55,522 nucleotides of DNA from Vibrio sp. Isolate32 (GCF_022397955.1 NZ_JAKEUQ010000020.1:35364-90885), one strand, 5' to 3'. Positions 34,954-43,516 are shown, counted from the stretch's first letter. Notes: generated from the letters alone by a model not told the origin. Numbers and translations are program-made.

Positions 34954-35571
34954 ATGAACAAAATAATTTGTGTAGGAAGGAACTATAGAGAACATGCTAA
35001 AGAGCTTAATAACCCCATACCTGAAACCCCCATATTGTTCATCAAACCCACTTCATGCATATCCAGTTTTGAAGAGATTGGAGCAACTCTTTGTCGCTAT
35101 GAAGAAATCAGCTATGAGCTTGAACTAGCAATCCAAATTGATCAAATAGAAAGTGAAAGCAGCCTATCGATATCTGGTTTAGGGCTAGGTCTAGACTTAA
35201 CAAGAAGATCGCTGCAAAGCCTCCTTAAATCAAAGGGACATCCCTGGGAACGCTCAAAATCATTTCGAGGTTCCTGCCCAATTACAAACTTTATCGACTA
35301 CAAGTGTCCTGTTAGTTCTTTTGATCAACTCGACATTGAGTTTACGTTAGCTATTAATGATGAGATCAAACAGGTAGGACATATCAATCAAATGATATTC
35401 CCTGTTGCACAAATCGTTGAAGACTCGCACCGAGAATTTGGTATTGATTCTGGTGACATCCTTATGACAGGAACACCATCAGGTGTTGGTCTGCTACGCA
35501 AAGGGGATCACGTTATTGCTACGCTACTCAAAGACCAAAACATAATAATTAAAAAAGAACTCACAATTTAG
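34954..35571 (+). CDS. FAHD1-like fumarylacetoacetate-hydrolase-family protein (acylpyruvase/oxaloacetate decarboxylase type)
   Basis: A 205-residue single-domain FAH protein, the length of FAHD1/YcgM. The N-terminus CVGRNYREHAKELNN carries the catalytic-lid His (His14) and LFIKPTSC the substrate loop. Metal ligands are in ISYELELAIQI (Glu-x-Glu) and LGLDLTRRSLQ (Asp), followed by the family segment HPWERSKSFRGSCPI. The C-terminus has the conserved GDILMTGTPSGVG. Relatives cleave acylpyruvates (2,4-dioxo acids) or decarboxylate oxaloacetate. First gene of the operon, with AGAGGGA before the ATG. Its role could be the last, carbon-carbon-cleaving step of the pathway; that is an inference. Confidence 0.88.
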   Translation: MNKIICVGRNYREHAKELNNPIPETPILFIKPTSCISSFEEIGATLCRYEEISYELELAIQIDQIESESSLSISGLGLGLDLTRRSLQSLLKSKGHPWERSKSFRGSCPITNFIDYKCPVSSFDQLDIEFTLAINDEIKQVGHINQMIFPVAQIVEDSHREFGIDSGDILMTGTPSGVGLLRKGDHVIATLLKDQNIIIKKELTI

Positions 35572-35599
35572 AAGACAACCCAAGGCTAGGTTTAGATCC

Positions 35600-36298
35600 A
35601 TGCATCAGGAAATTAAAACAAACGATTTAGTATCAAATGGGTACATGATCATTGAAGGCAATCACGTGCCAAATGAAGTAAAAGATACTCAGGTAGCAAA
35701 ATATTGGGATGATCTCCCATTAGATACGTACATGGGCGATGGTGGCACATACAGAGAAAGGAGATTTGGCTGCTTTGAGTATTGCTTTAACTCCAAAAAC
35801 CTCAAAAAAATCACGCGAAACTATTTCTATCAGTCAAAAGACATAAACCCGTTAAATGGGGGGGGGAATAGACAATTTGAGGATGTTTGTGACGAATTCT
35901 CGTGTAGTGGGTTCTTGAAAGGACTTGTTGACTATTGTTTGGATTTTATCCCTTTAAACCAATATGAAGGTAAAAAGTTAGTTATCAACACACATCTCTT
36001 TAGAGTTATTACTGATGGAAATCAACTAGGTTTACCTACCCCAGAAGGCATTCATAGAGATGGTCATCATTTCGTATCTCAACACCTGATACAGCGAAAG
36101 AACATTAATGGTGGTATTTCAGGGATTTATACCCCTGAGGAAAAAAGTCCTCTGATACATAAACTACTTAATAATTCGTTCGATACCATCATTGTAGATG
36201 ATAACCGAGTAAAACACGATGTCTCTCCTATCTTCTGCAATTCGCCACACGAGCGCGGCGTCAGAGATATGTTGATAATTGATTACAAATTTATATAA
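35600..36298 (+). CDS. Fe(II)/2-oxoglutarate dioxygenase, PF10014 type (amino-acid hydroxylase-like)
   Basis: A 232-residue protein of the 2OG-Fe_Oxy_2 family, which contains L-isoleucine 4-hydroxylase IDO and related free-amino-acid hydroxylases. The iron triad is visible: His152 and Asp154 in PEGIHRDGHHFV, and His206 in DDNRVKHDVSPI. Arg222 in HERGVRDMLI is the likely 2-oxoglutarate anchor. The family segments YRERRFGCFEY (about 51-61) and INGGISGIY (about 169-177) are also present. It likely hydroxylates a free aliphatic amino acid; the substrate is not shown. A run of nine G at 35858-35866 encodes Gly-Gly-Gly inside the gene and could slip. Second gene of the operon, 28 bp after the FAH gene. 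Confidence 0.85.
   Translation: MHQEIKTNDLVSNGYMIIEGNHVPNEVKDTQVAKYWDDLPLDTYMGDGGTYRERRFGCFEYCFNSKNLKKITRNYFYQSKDINPLNGGGNRQFEDVCDEFSCSGFLKGLVDYCLDFIPLNQYEGKKLVINTHLFRVITDGNQLGLPTPEGIHRDGHHFVSQHLIQRKNINGGISGIYTPEEKSPLIHKLLNNSFDTIIVDDNRVKHDVSPIFCNSPHERGVRDMLIIDYKFI
35858..35866 (+). repeat. G9 homopolymer inside the dioxygenase gene
   Basis: Nine consecutive G residues code for three in-frame GGG glycines (about residues 87-89). GGG is an uncommon codon here. Slippage would frameshift the gene upstream of its iron ligands. Confidence 0.9.
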
Positions 36299-36308
36299 GA
36301 GGCTGGTT

Positions 36309-37199
36309 ATGAATGAGATTTTTAAACAATCGCTTCAAGTATCTTTCGTGATCGCAAAGCTTGTCATTCCATTTTCTATATTGAGTGAGATATTACAGTT
36401 CTATGGAGTCATCGAATATACGAGCTTCATATTTGAACCCATAGCGCAGTTACTTAATCTTAGGCATGAAGTCGCTATCGCCTTTGCCGCCAGCTTCTTC
36501 TTGAATATTTATGCTGGTATTGCTGTTGCAGCCGGACTTTCACTCACTCCTTACGAATGGACTATCGTAGGGACATTTATAGCAATATGCCATTCCATAC
36601 CAATGGAATCTGCAGTGTTAAAAAAGGTAGGTTTTCCAGTTAATGTACATTGGCTATCACGCTTAGTACTAGGGATAGTAGGAGCTTGGTTTGCTTCATT
36701 AATCACACCAGAGACGCTTACTGGTGGTGTGTTTACTCAAGAACTAATGTCAGCTCAATATAACGGCTTTATTGATTTATTTAAAAACGCAGTTATTAAC
36801 GCAGCGATTCTATGTGTAAAGATTTGTGTGCTTGTTTCAGCTCTAATATGCATGTTCGAATTAATCAAAAGGTCTAAAACCTACAATGCATACCTTAAAA
36901 AACACACCTACATGTCAAGTCTCCTCGTGGGCGGTTTACTTGGAGTGACCTACGGAGCGGGCATTTTATTGAAAGACATGAACACTGTGAAGAATGAGCA
37001 CAAAGTATACTTACTAACATTCTTGATGCTTGCTCACGGTCTGATCGAGGAAACATTAATATTTTTAATGTTTGGTTCAGATGTAATGGTGATATTCGCA
37101 ATTCGAATGTTTATAGCCTTAACAGCGGTATTAAGCGTATGGTTATTCAAAACTTGGAAATACAATAATAAGCAAACAGAGGGAATGATAAATGACTAA
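36309..37199 (+). CDS. Gate-domain (nucleoside-recognition) membrane permease
   Basis: A 296-residue membrane protein with about eight helices and the Gate/nucleoside-recognition organisation. The N-terminal half has SFVIAKLVIPFSILSEILQF and the polar helix segment CHSIPMESAVLKKVGFPVNV; the C-terminal half has LAHGLIEETLIFLMFGSDVM with paired acidic residues in a helix. Proteins of this type (SpmA, YjiH and relatives) are poorly characterised transporters. ATG 36309 follows AGAGG of the upstream stop region; a start ten codons earlier overlaps the dioxygenase gene. Its stop overlaps the next start by eight bases. In this operon it probably moves the substrate or product of the pathway. Confidence 0.8.
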   Translation: MNEIFKQSLQVSFVIAKLVIPFSILSEILQFYGVIEYTSFIFEPIAQLLNLRHEVAIAFAASFFLNIYAGIAVAAGLSLTPYEWTIVGTFIAICHSIPMESAVLKKVGFPVNVHWLSRLVLGIVGAWFASLITPETLTGGVFTQELMSAQYNGFIDLFKNAVINAAILCVKICVLVSALICMFELIKRSKTYNAYLKKHTYMSSLLVGGLLGVTYGAGILLKDMNTVKNEHKVYLLTFLMLAHGLIEETLIFLMFGSDVMVIFAIRMFIALTAVLSVWLFKTWKYNNKQTEGMIND

Positions 37200-38169
37200 G
37201 GTATTCATTACAGACAGGATCACGGATCCGACGATTGAGAGAGAGATTTTAGGTGACCACCTTACATCGTCTATCGAAAGAAATGTGGAAGTATTGTTGG
37301 TATGGCACCAGGTAGTTGATGAAAGTTTCCTAAATGATTTTCCAAACCTTAAAGTTATTATTCGTTACGGTGTAGGTTTCGACAAAATCGACTTAAATGC
37401 ATGTAATTCCAGAGGCATCACGGTATGTAACAACCCGGACTATTGTACTGAAGAGGTGGCAGATACAGCCATAGCAATGATCGTCAACTCTACTCGTATG
37501 GTAACTAGATATAATGCAGTTGCTCCATTTTATTCATCAGGGTGGCAAGAAAATGTTATCCCGGAAATAAAGCGCACATCGTCACAAACTGTTGGTATTA
37601 TCGGGATGGGGCGAATCGGTAACCTTACATTAAGCAAATGCAAAGCTCTAGGTTATCAAACCCAGTTTTATGACCCATATATCACTGAAGGCACAGAAAA
37701 AGTTTTTGGTACCTCTAAATGTTCATCTCTTGAAGAACTATTGGAAACTAGTGATATTGTAAGCCTTCATTGTCCTTTGGATGAATCCACCCAAGGAATA
37801 GTAGATTCGAACTTTATTAGTAAGATGAAAACTGGTGCTTCGCTGGTTAACACTGCACGAGGAGGGTTAGTATCAGATATTGATATCTTTTACTCCGCTT
37901 TAGAATCTAAAAGCCTGAGTTCTGTCGCTCTAGATGTATTGCCACAAGAGCCACCCCAAAACGGTAAGTTGATAGATGCATGGAAAAGTAATGAAACGTG
38001 GTTAGCAGGTAGGTTACTAATCAACCCCCATGCAGCTTACAATTCTATTGAATCTCAACTCGAGCAGCGAAAAAATGCTGCTAAGAATGCGTTAAGAGCA
38101 ATACAGGGGCTACCTTTGAACTCGGTGGTTTCTGATGTAGCGCTTCTTAAAGTTCAACCTAGAACCTAA
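37192..38169 (+). CDS. D-isomer-specific 2-hydroxyacid dehydrogenase (CtBP/SerA-like)
   Basis: A 325-residue NAD-dependent dehydrogenase. The catalytic-domain start resembles the C-terminal-binding-protein type (LKVIIRYGVGFDKIDLNACN). The Rossmann motif is VGIIGMGRIGNLTLSKCKAL (about 133-152). The catalytic triad is Arg in NTARGGLV (about 233), Glu in PQEPPQNG (about 262) and His in INPHAAYN (about 283). It interconverts a D-2-hydroxy acid and a 2-oxo acid. Last gene of the operon, translationally coupled to the permease gene by an eight-base overlap. A role in oxidising the hydroxylated intermediate or reducing a keto acid is an inference. Confidence 0.88.
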   Translation: MTKVFITDRITDPTIEREILGDHLTSSIERNVEVLLVWHQVVDESFLNDFPNLKVIIRYGVGFDKIDLNACNSRGITVCNNPDYCTEEVADTAIAMIVNSTRMVTRYNAVAPFYSSGWQENVIPEIKRTSSQTVGIIGMGRIGNLTLSKCKALGYQTQFYDPYITEGTEKVFGTSKCSSLEELLETSDIVSLHCPLDESTQGIVDSNFISKMKTGASLVNTARGGLVSDIDIFYSALESKSLSSVALDVLPQEPPQNGKLIDAWKSNETWLAGRLLINPHAAYNSIESQLEQRKNAAKNALRAIQGLPLNSVVSDVALLKVQPRT

Positions 38170-38291
38170 GTTTGCAGTTGGTTATACGGATGTTAAAAAA
38201 GAATAATTGCCGACATGTAGTCCTTGAATTTATCTAGAACCAAAGTACTGTCAAAGGTCACTTGTTAGAAGTGCTTTGCTTTTAGATCGAA

Positions 38292-38316
38292 AAAGCCAGC
38301 AACGAGTGCTGGCTTT
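38292..38316 (-). terminator. Terminator between the dehydrogenase and hpf genes
   Basis: AAAGCCAGCA and TGCTGGCTTT form a perfect 10-bp stem; the minus strand continues with TTTCG, so it mainly ends the leftward hibernation-factor transcript. Confidence 0.85.
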
Positions 38317-38367
38317 GGAACTCTTAATAAGCTTGTATTAGTTATTTTGCTTCAACTACTTATCGAG

Positions 38368-38724
38368 TTATACCAATTTCATCTCTTGGATGATGTCCGA
38401 AGCGATTTCTGGCTTCGTACTTGTTGGCTTCTCGTGTAGGTCGGCTTTCAATTGCCCCTTACGGTTACTTAGGCCTGCTTCAAGTTTCTTGAGTGCTGAA
38501 GCGATGGCTGGATACATAACGTCATCTGTAGCTTTTGCGTTTACACGTACACCTTCGTAGTTGGTGAACACTTCAACCTGATGTTGGCTGTGCTCTTTTG
38601 TAATGATGATGTCGCAGCTAATCAGTGATGGAAAATGATTTGATATCTTCTCGAATTTACCTTCGATGTCTTTACGTGAGTCGTCGTTAATTGATACATG
38701 ATGTGTTTGAACGTTTATTTTCAT
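38368..38724 (-). CDS. hpf: Ribosome hibernation-promoting factor (short HPF/RaiA type)
   Basis: A 118-residue S30AE/sigma-54-modulation protein that binds the 30S subunit of idle ribosomes. The fold starts MKINVQTHHVSINDDSRKDI and carries the basic helix region YPAIASALKKLEAGLSNRKG (about 76-95). The tail after residue 98 is short, as in HPF/YfiA rather than the long dimerising form. Most vibrios have another hpf beside rpoN, so this may be a second, differently regulated copy. Single gene with its own terminator. Confidence 0.88.
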   Translation of the reverse strand: MKINVQTHHVSINDDSRKDIEGKFEKISNHFPSLISCDIIITKEHSQHQVEVFTNYEGVRVNAKATDDVMYPAIASALKKLEAGLSNRKGQLKADLHEKPTSTKPEIASDIIQEMKLV

Positions 38725-39120
38725 AAATCATACCTTTCCAATGACTGTGTCATTTAAACGTAGCAAACATCGGATAGATTCACCAACAGAGAAAGTACAC
38801 ATGTGTGATTAACTTCAGTGTTATCAAATAATCTCCCGTTACTCCCTTGAAAGTCCGATTCACTGAACGCATATTATGTTTCGTGAATTTCAAACGTGTT
38901 TACCCCCTCATCTTTGAAGTATTACTCTAAGCCTCCTATGGGACTTAGACTTTATCGCCTCAACCAAACATTCTTACGAATTCTTATTCTAGTCTGCTTT
39001 TATAAATCCCTTTCAAAACGGGATAAATTGAGGTTTTGGTCAAGGTTATTTCCAATGATAATAAGACAGCGAATTCGCTGCCTTTTTTCGTTTAAAGAAA
39101 AGCTATACTCATGTCAAAGA
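38725..39120. other. Gene-free stretch between hpf and glgC with a plus-strand terminator
   Basis: AAGACAGCG and CGCTGCCTTTTTT (39063-39088) make a textbook plus-strand terminator, although both neighbours are on the minus strand. A TTGAAA...TATTAT promoter-like pair lies near 38850-38877. A plus-strand small RNA of about 200 nt is possible; a bidirectional glgC terminator is the simpler reading. A 91-codon frame here lacks a ribosome-binding site and a family look. Confidence 0.45.
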
Positions 39121-40341
39121 TTAACCTTCAAATTGGTAAGAAGAGGGCACCACAATTACGCCTTGTTTTGATACGTGGAAGCGTTTCGCATCCGCAAGGC
39201 TATCAATGCCGATTTGGGTTCCATCTGGCACTTTAACGTGCTTATCGATGATACAGTTTTGTATGCGGCAATTTTTTCCAATCTCAACATCTTCAAATAG
39301 AATACTATCAATCACAATCGCGGCATTGCTGACTTTCACTTTCGGGAAGAAGATAGAGTTTTGCGCAGAGCCTCCCTCTATCACTACACCATTAGCAATC
39401 ATCGAGTTAATGAATATCCCTTGATTTCCCTCTACCGAAGCAATAGTGCGTGCTGGTGGTAGTTGGGGTTCGTAGGTGCGAATTGCCCAATCTGGTTGAT
39501 ACAAATCGATTGGCGAAGTTGGCTTTAACAAATCCATGTTCGATTGGTAATAAGAGTCGATGGTACCCACGTCTCTCCAATAGGCATCTTGAGTTACACG
39601 CCCCTCTTCATCACCAAACTTGTACGCGTAAACACTGTTGTTCTCCACTAACTTAGGAATGATGTCTTTACCAAAATCATGGCTCGAATCTAGGTCTTCT
39701 GCGTCTGCCAATAATGCCTGTGTCAGTAGGTCTTTATCAAAGATGTAAATCCCCATAGAAGCCATACTTCGTGTTGGCCTACCGGGTACGCTCGTGGGGT
39801 AACGCGGTTTTTCGGTAAAGTTATTAATCTGGTGAGACTCGTCTATCTCCATCACACCAAACTCTTTGGCCTCATCAATCGAAACCTCCATACAGGCTAC
39901 CGTTAAGTCGGCTTTATTCTGCTTATGTTGCTTGAGGATTGGTGCGTAATCCATGCGATAGATGTGGTCGCCCGATAACACCACCACATGCTTGGCTTCA
40001 CTGCGCGACAATAAATATAAATTTTGATAAATCGCGTCAGCAGTGCCGCTATACCAACTGTCACCCGTGCGCATCTGTGGGGGAACATTGGTGATGTATT
40101 CGCCTAGCTCGGGGTTAAGCACCGACCAACCATCACGTAAGTGTTTTTGCAAAGAGTGAGACTTGTACTGAGTTAGCACTAGAATTTGGCGAAGCCCAGA
40201 GTGCAGGCAGTTTGCTAGCGTGAAATCGATGATTCGATATTTGCCACCAAAAGGAACCGCAGGTTTTGCGCGGTTATCAGTGAGGGGTGAAAGCCGAGAG
40301 CCAACACCGCCGGCCAGAACGATTGTTAGAGTGTCTTGCAT
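39121..40341 (-). CDS. glgC: Glucose-1-phosphate adenylyltransferase
   Basis: A 406-residue ADP-glucose pyrophosphorylase, the regulated step of glycogen synthesis. The nucleotide-binding start is VLAGGVGSRLSPLTDNRAKP then PAVPFGGKYRIIDF (about 9-40); VLSGDHIYRMDY marks the metal/nucleotide region and FTEKPRYP the sugar-phosphate lysine segment. The C-terminal left-handed beta-helix follows (FINSMIANGVVIEGG). No glgA or glgB is adjacent, so it is probably the separate glgC copy that vibrios often keep away from their glgBXCA locus. Confidence 0.94.
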   Translation of the reverse strand: MQDTLTIVLAGGVGSRLSPLTDNRAKPAVPFGGKYRIIDFTLANCLHSGLRQILVLTQYKSHSLQKHLRDGWSVLNPELGEYITNVPPQMRTGDSWYSGTADAIYQNLYLLSRSEAKHVVVLSGDHIYRMDYAPILKQHKQNKADLTVACMEVSIDEAKEFGVMEIDESHQINNFTEKPRYPTSVPGRPTRSMASMGIYIFDKDLLTQALLADAEDLDSSHDFGKDIIPKLVENNSVYAYKFGDEEGRVTQDAYWRDVGTIDSYYQSNMDLLKPTSPIDLYQPDWAIRTYEPQLPPARTIASVEGNQGIFINSMIANGVVIEGGSAQNSIFFPKVKVSNAAIVIDSILFEDVEIGKNCRIQNCIIDKHVKVPDGTQIGIDSLADAKRFHVSKQGVIVVPSSYQFEG

Positions 40342-40739
40342 AGTCAGAACCTCAATGTATTTATGATTATGTTAATGGTCCTGCAAGCACTAAGCCAAAT
40401 GTAACCCATTGAATATTAAGAGAGGTGACGATGAGTCCTGTGAGATTGCACCATATTGATGCATTTAGAATCTTGACTTGCTCTATTTTGATTCAGACTG
40501 GTTAGGACAAGTCTATGAGGTTGGATTAAACAAAATGACGCACGGGAAAGTTGCATTACAAAGCTGTCAATAAAATGAAGGAATAAAGTGATCGGGTCGA
40601 TATAAATTTACATAAATTGTCACAACCTTTCACAAATTGATTTCCATCAATAAAGTAGGGTTATTCTGTGATAACTTGCACGCAAAATAAGAAATGATTA
40701 CTCATTCACCAATAAAATGAAGCCCTCAAGGAAATAATA
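40342..40739. other. Intergenic region upstream of ompW
   Basis: A nearly 400-bp A+T-rich divergent promoter region for glgC and ompW. A weak CRP-like element (TGTCA...TCACA around 40620-40636) can be seen, but its spacing is off by one. No gene or RNA is supported. Confidence 0.4.
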
Positions 40740-41390
40740 ATGAAAAAAACAGTATGTGGTATCGCGGTTATTGCGGCTCTTATGTCAACGAATGTTCTTG
40801 CTCATAAAGAAGGTGATTTCATCATCCGTGCAGGTGCAGCAATGGTATCTCCAAACGACAGCAGTGGTGACGTACTAAACTCACCAGGTTCCGAGCTATC
40901 TGTAGATTCAAATACTCAACTTGGACTAACATTTGGCTACATGTTTTCCGATAACATTAGTTTAGAAATTCTTGCAGCAACACCATTTTCACATACTGTA
41001 TCTACTGACTTATCTGGATTAGGTGATATTGCTGATGTTAAACACCTGCCACCAACGTTGATGGTTCAGTACTACTTTGGTAAAGCAAACAGTGACATTC
41101 GCCCTTATGTAGGTGCAGGTATTAACTACACGTTCTTCTTTGATGAAAAATTTAACGGAACTGGTAAAGACGCTCAACTACGTGATTTGTCTCTTGATGA
41201 CTCTTGGGGACTTGCAGCAAATATTGGCGTGGATTACATGATCAATGGAGATTGGTTCCTAAATGCATCTGTTTGGTATGCGGATATAGATACAACAGCA
41301 AAGTATAAAGATACGGCAGGTAACCAATACTCAACAGACGTTGATATCGACCCATGGGTATTCATGATCGGTGGCGGTTACAACTTCTAA
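40740..41390 (+). CDS. ompW: Outer-membrane protein OmpW
   Basis: A 216-residue eight-stranded barrel protein with a signal peptide (MKKTVCGIAVIAALMSTNVLA). It has the OmpW start HKEGDFIIRAGAAMVSPNDS, the segments KHLPPTLMVQYYFG and IRPYVGAGINYTFFF, and the terminal IDPWVFMIGGGYNF ending in Phe for barrel assembly. OmpW forms a narrow hydrophobic pore in the outer membrane and in vibrios responds to salt, carbon source and oxygen. AAGGAAA precedes the ATG. Confidence 0.95.
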   Translation: MKKTVCGIAVIAALMSTNVLAHKEGDFIIRAGAAMVSPNDSSGDVLNSPGSELSVDSNTQLGLTFGYMFSDNISLEILAATPFSHTVSTDLSGLGDIADVKHLPPTLMVQYYFGKANSDIRPYVGAGINYTFFFDEKFNGTGKDAQLRDLSLDDSWGLAANIGVDYMINGDWFLNASVWYADIDTTAKYKDTAGNQYSTDVDIDPWVFMIGGGYNF

Positions 41391-41419
41391 TCCATCCATT
41401 CAGTTTACTAAAGGCGCTC

Positions 41420-41447
41420 AAGCACCAGTCAGCTTGGGTGCTTTTTT
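41420..41447 (+). terminator. Terminator of ompW
   Basis: AAGCACC pairs with GGTGCTT and is followed by T5, 30 bp after the stop. Confidence 0.85.
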
Positions 41448-41585
41448 ATTGTTAATGAATTCGCCACCATAACGCTTTGTTGTTATGGGTGAAGTAGACC
41501 TATTGTCATCATCTATTATTAATAAAACAGAAAGATAGCTGTCATGACCGCCTCATAAAATCGCGATTCAAATTATGGAGGATAT

Positions 41586-43397
41586 ATGAATCGCAAAATC
41601 AATAAGCTGACTTTATTACTACCTATCGCAGTGAGTTCTGCTCTGGCTGGGTGTTCTCAGTCAACATCATCTACGGCTAATACATTATCTCAAACCTCAC
41701 TTGATGCTTTGAGCCATCAATGCCAATCCAGCCAACAGCCAATCGCAAGTGATGCTGAGGTTACCGGGCTAACTCTGGTTGGCCGTTCCATTGCCGACGC
41801 TCCCTTCGCAACTTCCGCAGCAGAAATTGTCAGCTACGATTCATGTACCGATAAATTGTATGTCGTAAATGCTCAAGCAAAGAAAGTTGACGTGCTATCG
41901 ATGAATGCCGATAGCTCGCCAAACTCGGAAGGCTCTATTGATCTTCAATCTGCCGCTTTAGCTTCTGGTATCAATATCGGAGCGGCAAATAGCATCTCGA
42001 CACATCAAGGATTAGTTGCTGTCGCGATTGAAAACGCCAACAAACAACAAAATGGCATTATTGCTCTGTATCGCTCAGATACTTTAGAGCTAATCACCAC
42101 GTACACGACGGGCGCACTACCAGACATGGTGAGCTTTTCTAAAGACGGTCGTTATATTGCTTCAGCAAATGAAGGTGAACCGAATTCGGACTATACCATT
42201 GACCCTGAAGGTTCAGTGACGCTAGTTGATTTAGCCAATGGTCCTTTACGAGCTAAAGTAAATCAGATTGATTTTAAGGCATTTAATCAAGGTCAGCCTC
42301 GCCATGCAGAGTTGACCGACAAGGTTCGAATCTCAGATCCGAATGCGACCGTTGCTCAAGACCTAGAGCCTGAATACCTAACGTTTGCTGAAAACGGCAA
42401 ACTCTACGTTGCCTTGCAAGAGAACAACGCACTAGCAGCGATTGATGTCGCAACTGCAGAGGTGGATGCGGTTCTTGGTTTAGGCGGTAAACCTTGGGAT
42501 AGCGAGCAATTGGATGCGTCGAATAAAGACAAAAATATCGGCAATCTACAAAGCTATGCGATGTTAGAAGGGCTTTACATGCCAGACAGCATTACTAGCT
42601 ACAGTGTCGATGGCAATACCTACATCGTAACGGCGAACGAAGGTGACGGCCGCGAGTATGGCATCAAGACGACGCAAAAAGTATGTGATGATAAGGGTTT
42701 CGAGTGGGATGGCGATGACTATCAAGGCACCGAAAGCTACACCACAGAGAAAGACTTTTGTATCGCTTATGTTGATGAAGTGCGTGGCAAAAAGTTAGAT
42801 GTTGATGCTAGCCACCCATTGGCTGGTGCATTGAAGAACAATAAGCAACTTGCACGTCTTAAAGTGATTAAGCCACAAGGCACGCTTGCTGCTGACCAAA
42901 AGGTTCAAGCATTCGGTAGCCGCTCTTTCTCTATCTGGAATGAGTCAGGTGAATTAGTGTTTGATAGCGGAGATGATTTCGCTCGAATCGTTCTTGATCA
43001 AGATCCTGCAAACTTCAACAGCACCAATGATAACAATCAAAGTGGTGACGATCGCAGCGATGATAAAGGGGAAGAACCTGAGGCTATAGAAGTGGCTGAG
43101 ATTAACGGTAAGCACTATGCCTTTATCGGCCTTGAACGCCAAGGTGGCATCATGGTTTACGACGTAACGCAGCCTAAGAGTGCAAGCTTCATCAGTTATC
43201 TCAATAATCGTGACTTTACTCAGCCAGTGTGCACTAAGGTTGATGAAGACGGCGATTGTGAAAACGATACTTACAACTCGAAATCGGGTGACCTAGGCCC
43301 AGAGTCAATCAAGCATTTCACTCGCTCCGGTAACCACTTTATTGCGGTTGGCAACGAAGTGAGTGGTAGCACATCAGTTTACCGCGTTGAGTTTTAA
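41586..43397 (+). CDS. Choice-of-anchor-I family lipoprotein (beta-propeller/phosphatase-like)
   Basis: A 603-residue secreted protein. The N-terminus is a lipoprotein signal with lipobox SALAGC (Cys22), so it is probably anchored in a membrane. The rest follows the choice-of-anchor-I pattern of repeated beta-propeller strands: YIASANEGEPNSDYTIDPEG (about 195-214), PDSITSYSVDGNTYIVTANE (about 335-354), IEVAEINGKHYAFIGLERQG (about 500-519), and GPESIKHFTRSGNHFIAVGN near the end. Relatives are sometimes annotated as alkaline-phosphatase-associated. Acidic loops (DDNRSDDK-like, about 480-495) could bind calcium. Enzymatic function is not shown. Single gene between two terminators. Confidence 0.82.
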   Translation: MNRKINKLTLLLPIAVSSALAGCSQSTSSTANTLSQTSLDALSHQCQSSQQPIASDAEVTGLTLVGRSIADAPFATSAAEIVSYDSCTDKLYVVNAQAKKVDVLSMNADSSPNSEGSIDLQSAALASGINIGAANSISTHQGLVAVAIENANKQQNGIIALYRSDTLELITTYTTGALPDMVSFSKDGRYIASANEGEPNSDYTIDPEGSVTLVDLANGPLRAKVNQIDFKAFNQGQPRHAELTDKVRISDPNATVAQDLEPEYLTFAENGKLYVALQENNALAAIDVATAEVDAVLGLGGKPWDSEQLDASNKDKNIGNLQSYAMLEGLYMPDSITSYSVDGNTYIVTANEGDGREYGIKTTQKVCDDKGFEWDGDDYQGTESYTTEKDFCIAYVDEVRGKKLDVDASHPLAGALKNNKQLARLKVIKPQGTLAADQKVQAFGSRSFSIWNESGELVFDSGDDFARIVLDQDPANFNSTNDNNQSGDDRSDDKGEEPEAIEVAEINGKHYAFIGLERQGGIMVYDVTQPKSASFISYLNNRDFTQPVCTKVDEDGDCENDTYNSKSGDLGPESIKHFTRSGNHFIAVGNEVSGSTSVYRVEF

Positions 43398-43433
43398 TCA
43401 CATTTACTGCTTGTAACTAGACTCAATCAAAAC

Positions 43434-43470
43434 AAAAGCGCCATGACTTGTTAAGTCGGGGCGCTTTTTT
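43434..43470. terminator. Terminator after the lipoprotein gene
   Basis: AAAAGCGCC...GGGCGCTTTTTT with an inner GACTT/AAGTC pairing; a T6 run on the plus strand and A-run on the other side allow use by the convergent SDR gene too. Confidence 0.85.
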
Positions 43471-43516
43471 AGTTCATATCTTGTTTCATCGCTTGTTTAG
43501 TAGCGACAGCAAAGAC

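Noticed and set aside
38896..39171. 91-codon plus-strand frame between hpf and glgC
   Set aside because: No ribosome-binding site or recognisable domain, and it runs through a strong terminator and into the antisense of glgC.
40620..40640. CRP site upstream of ompW
   Set aside because: The half-sites TGTCA and TCACA are present but the spacer is one base too long and one arm is poor.
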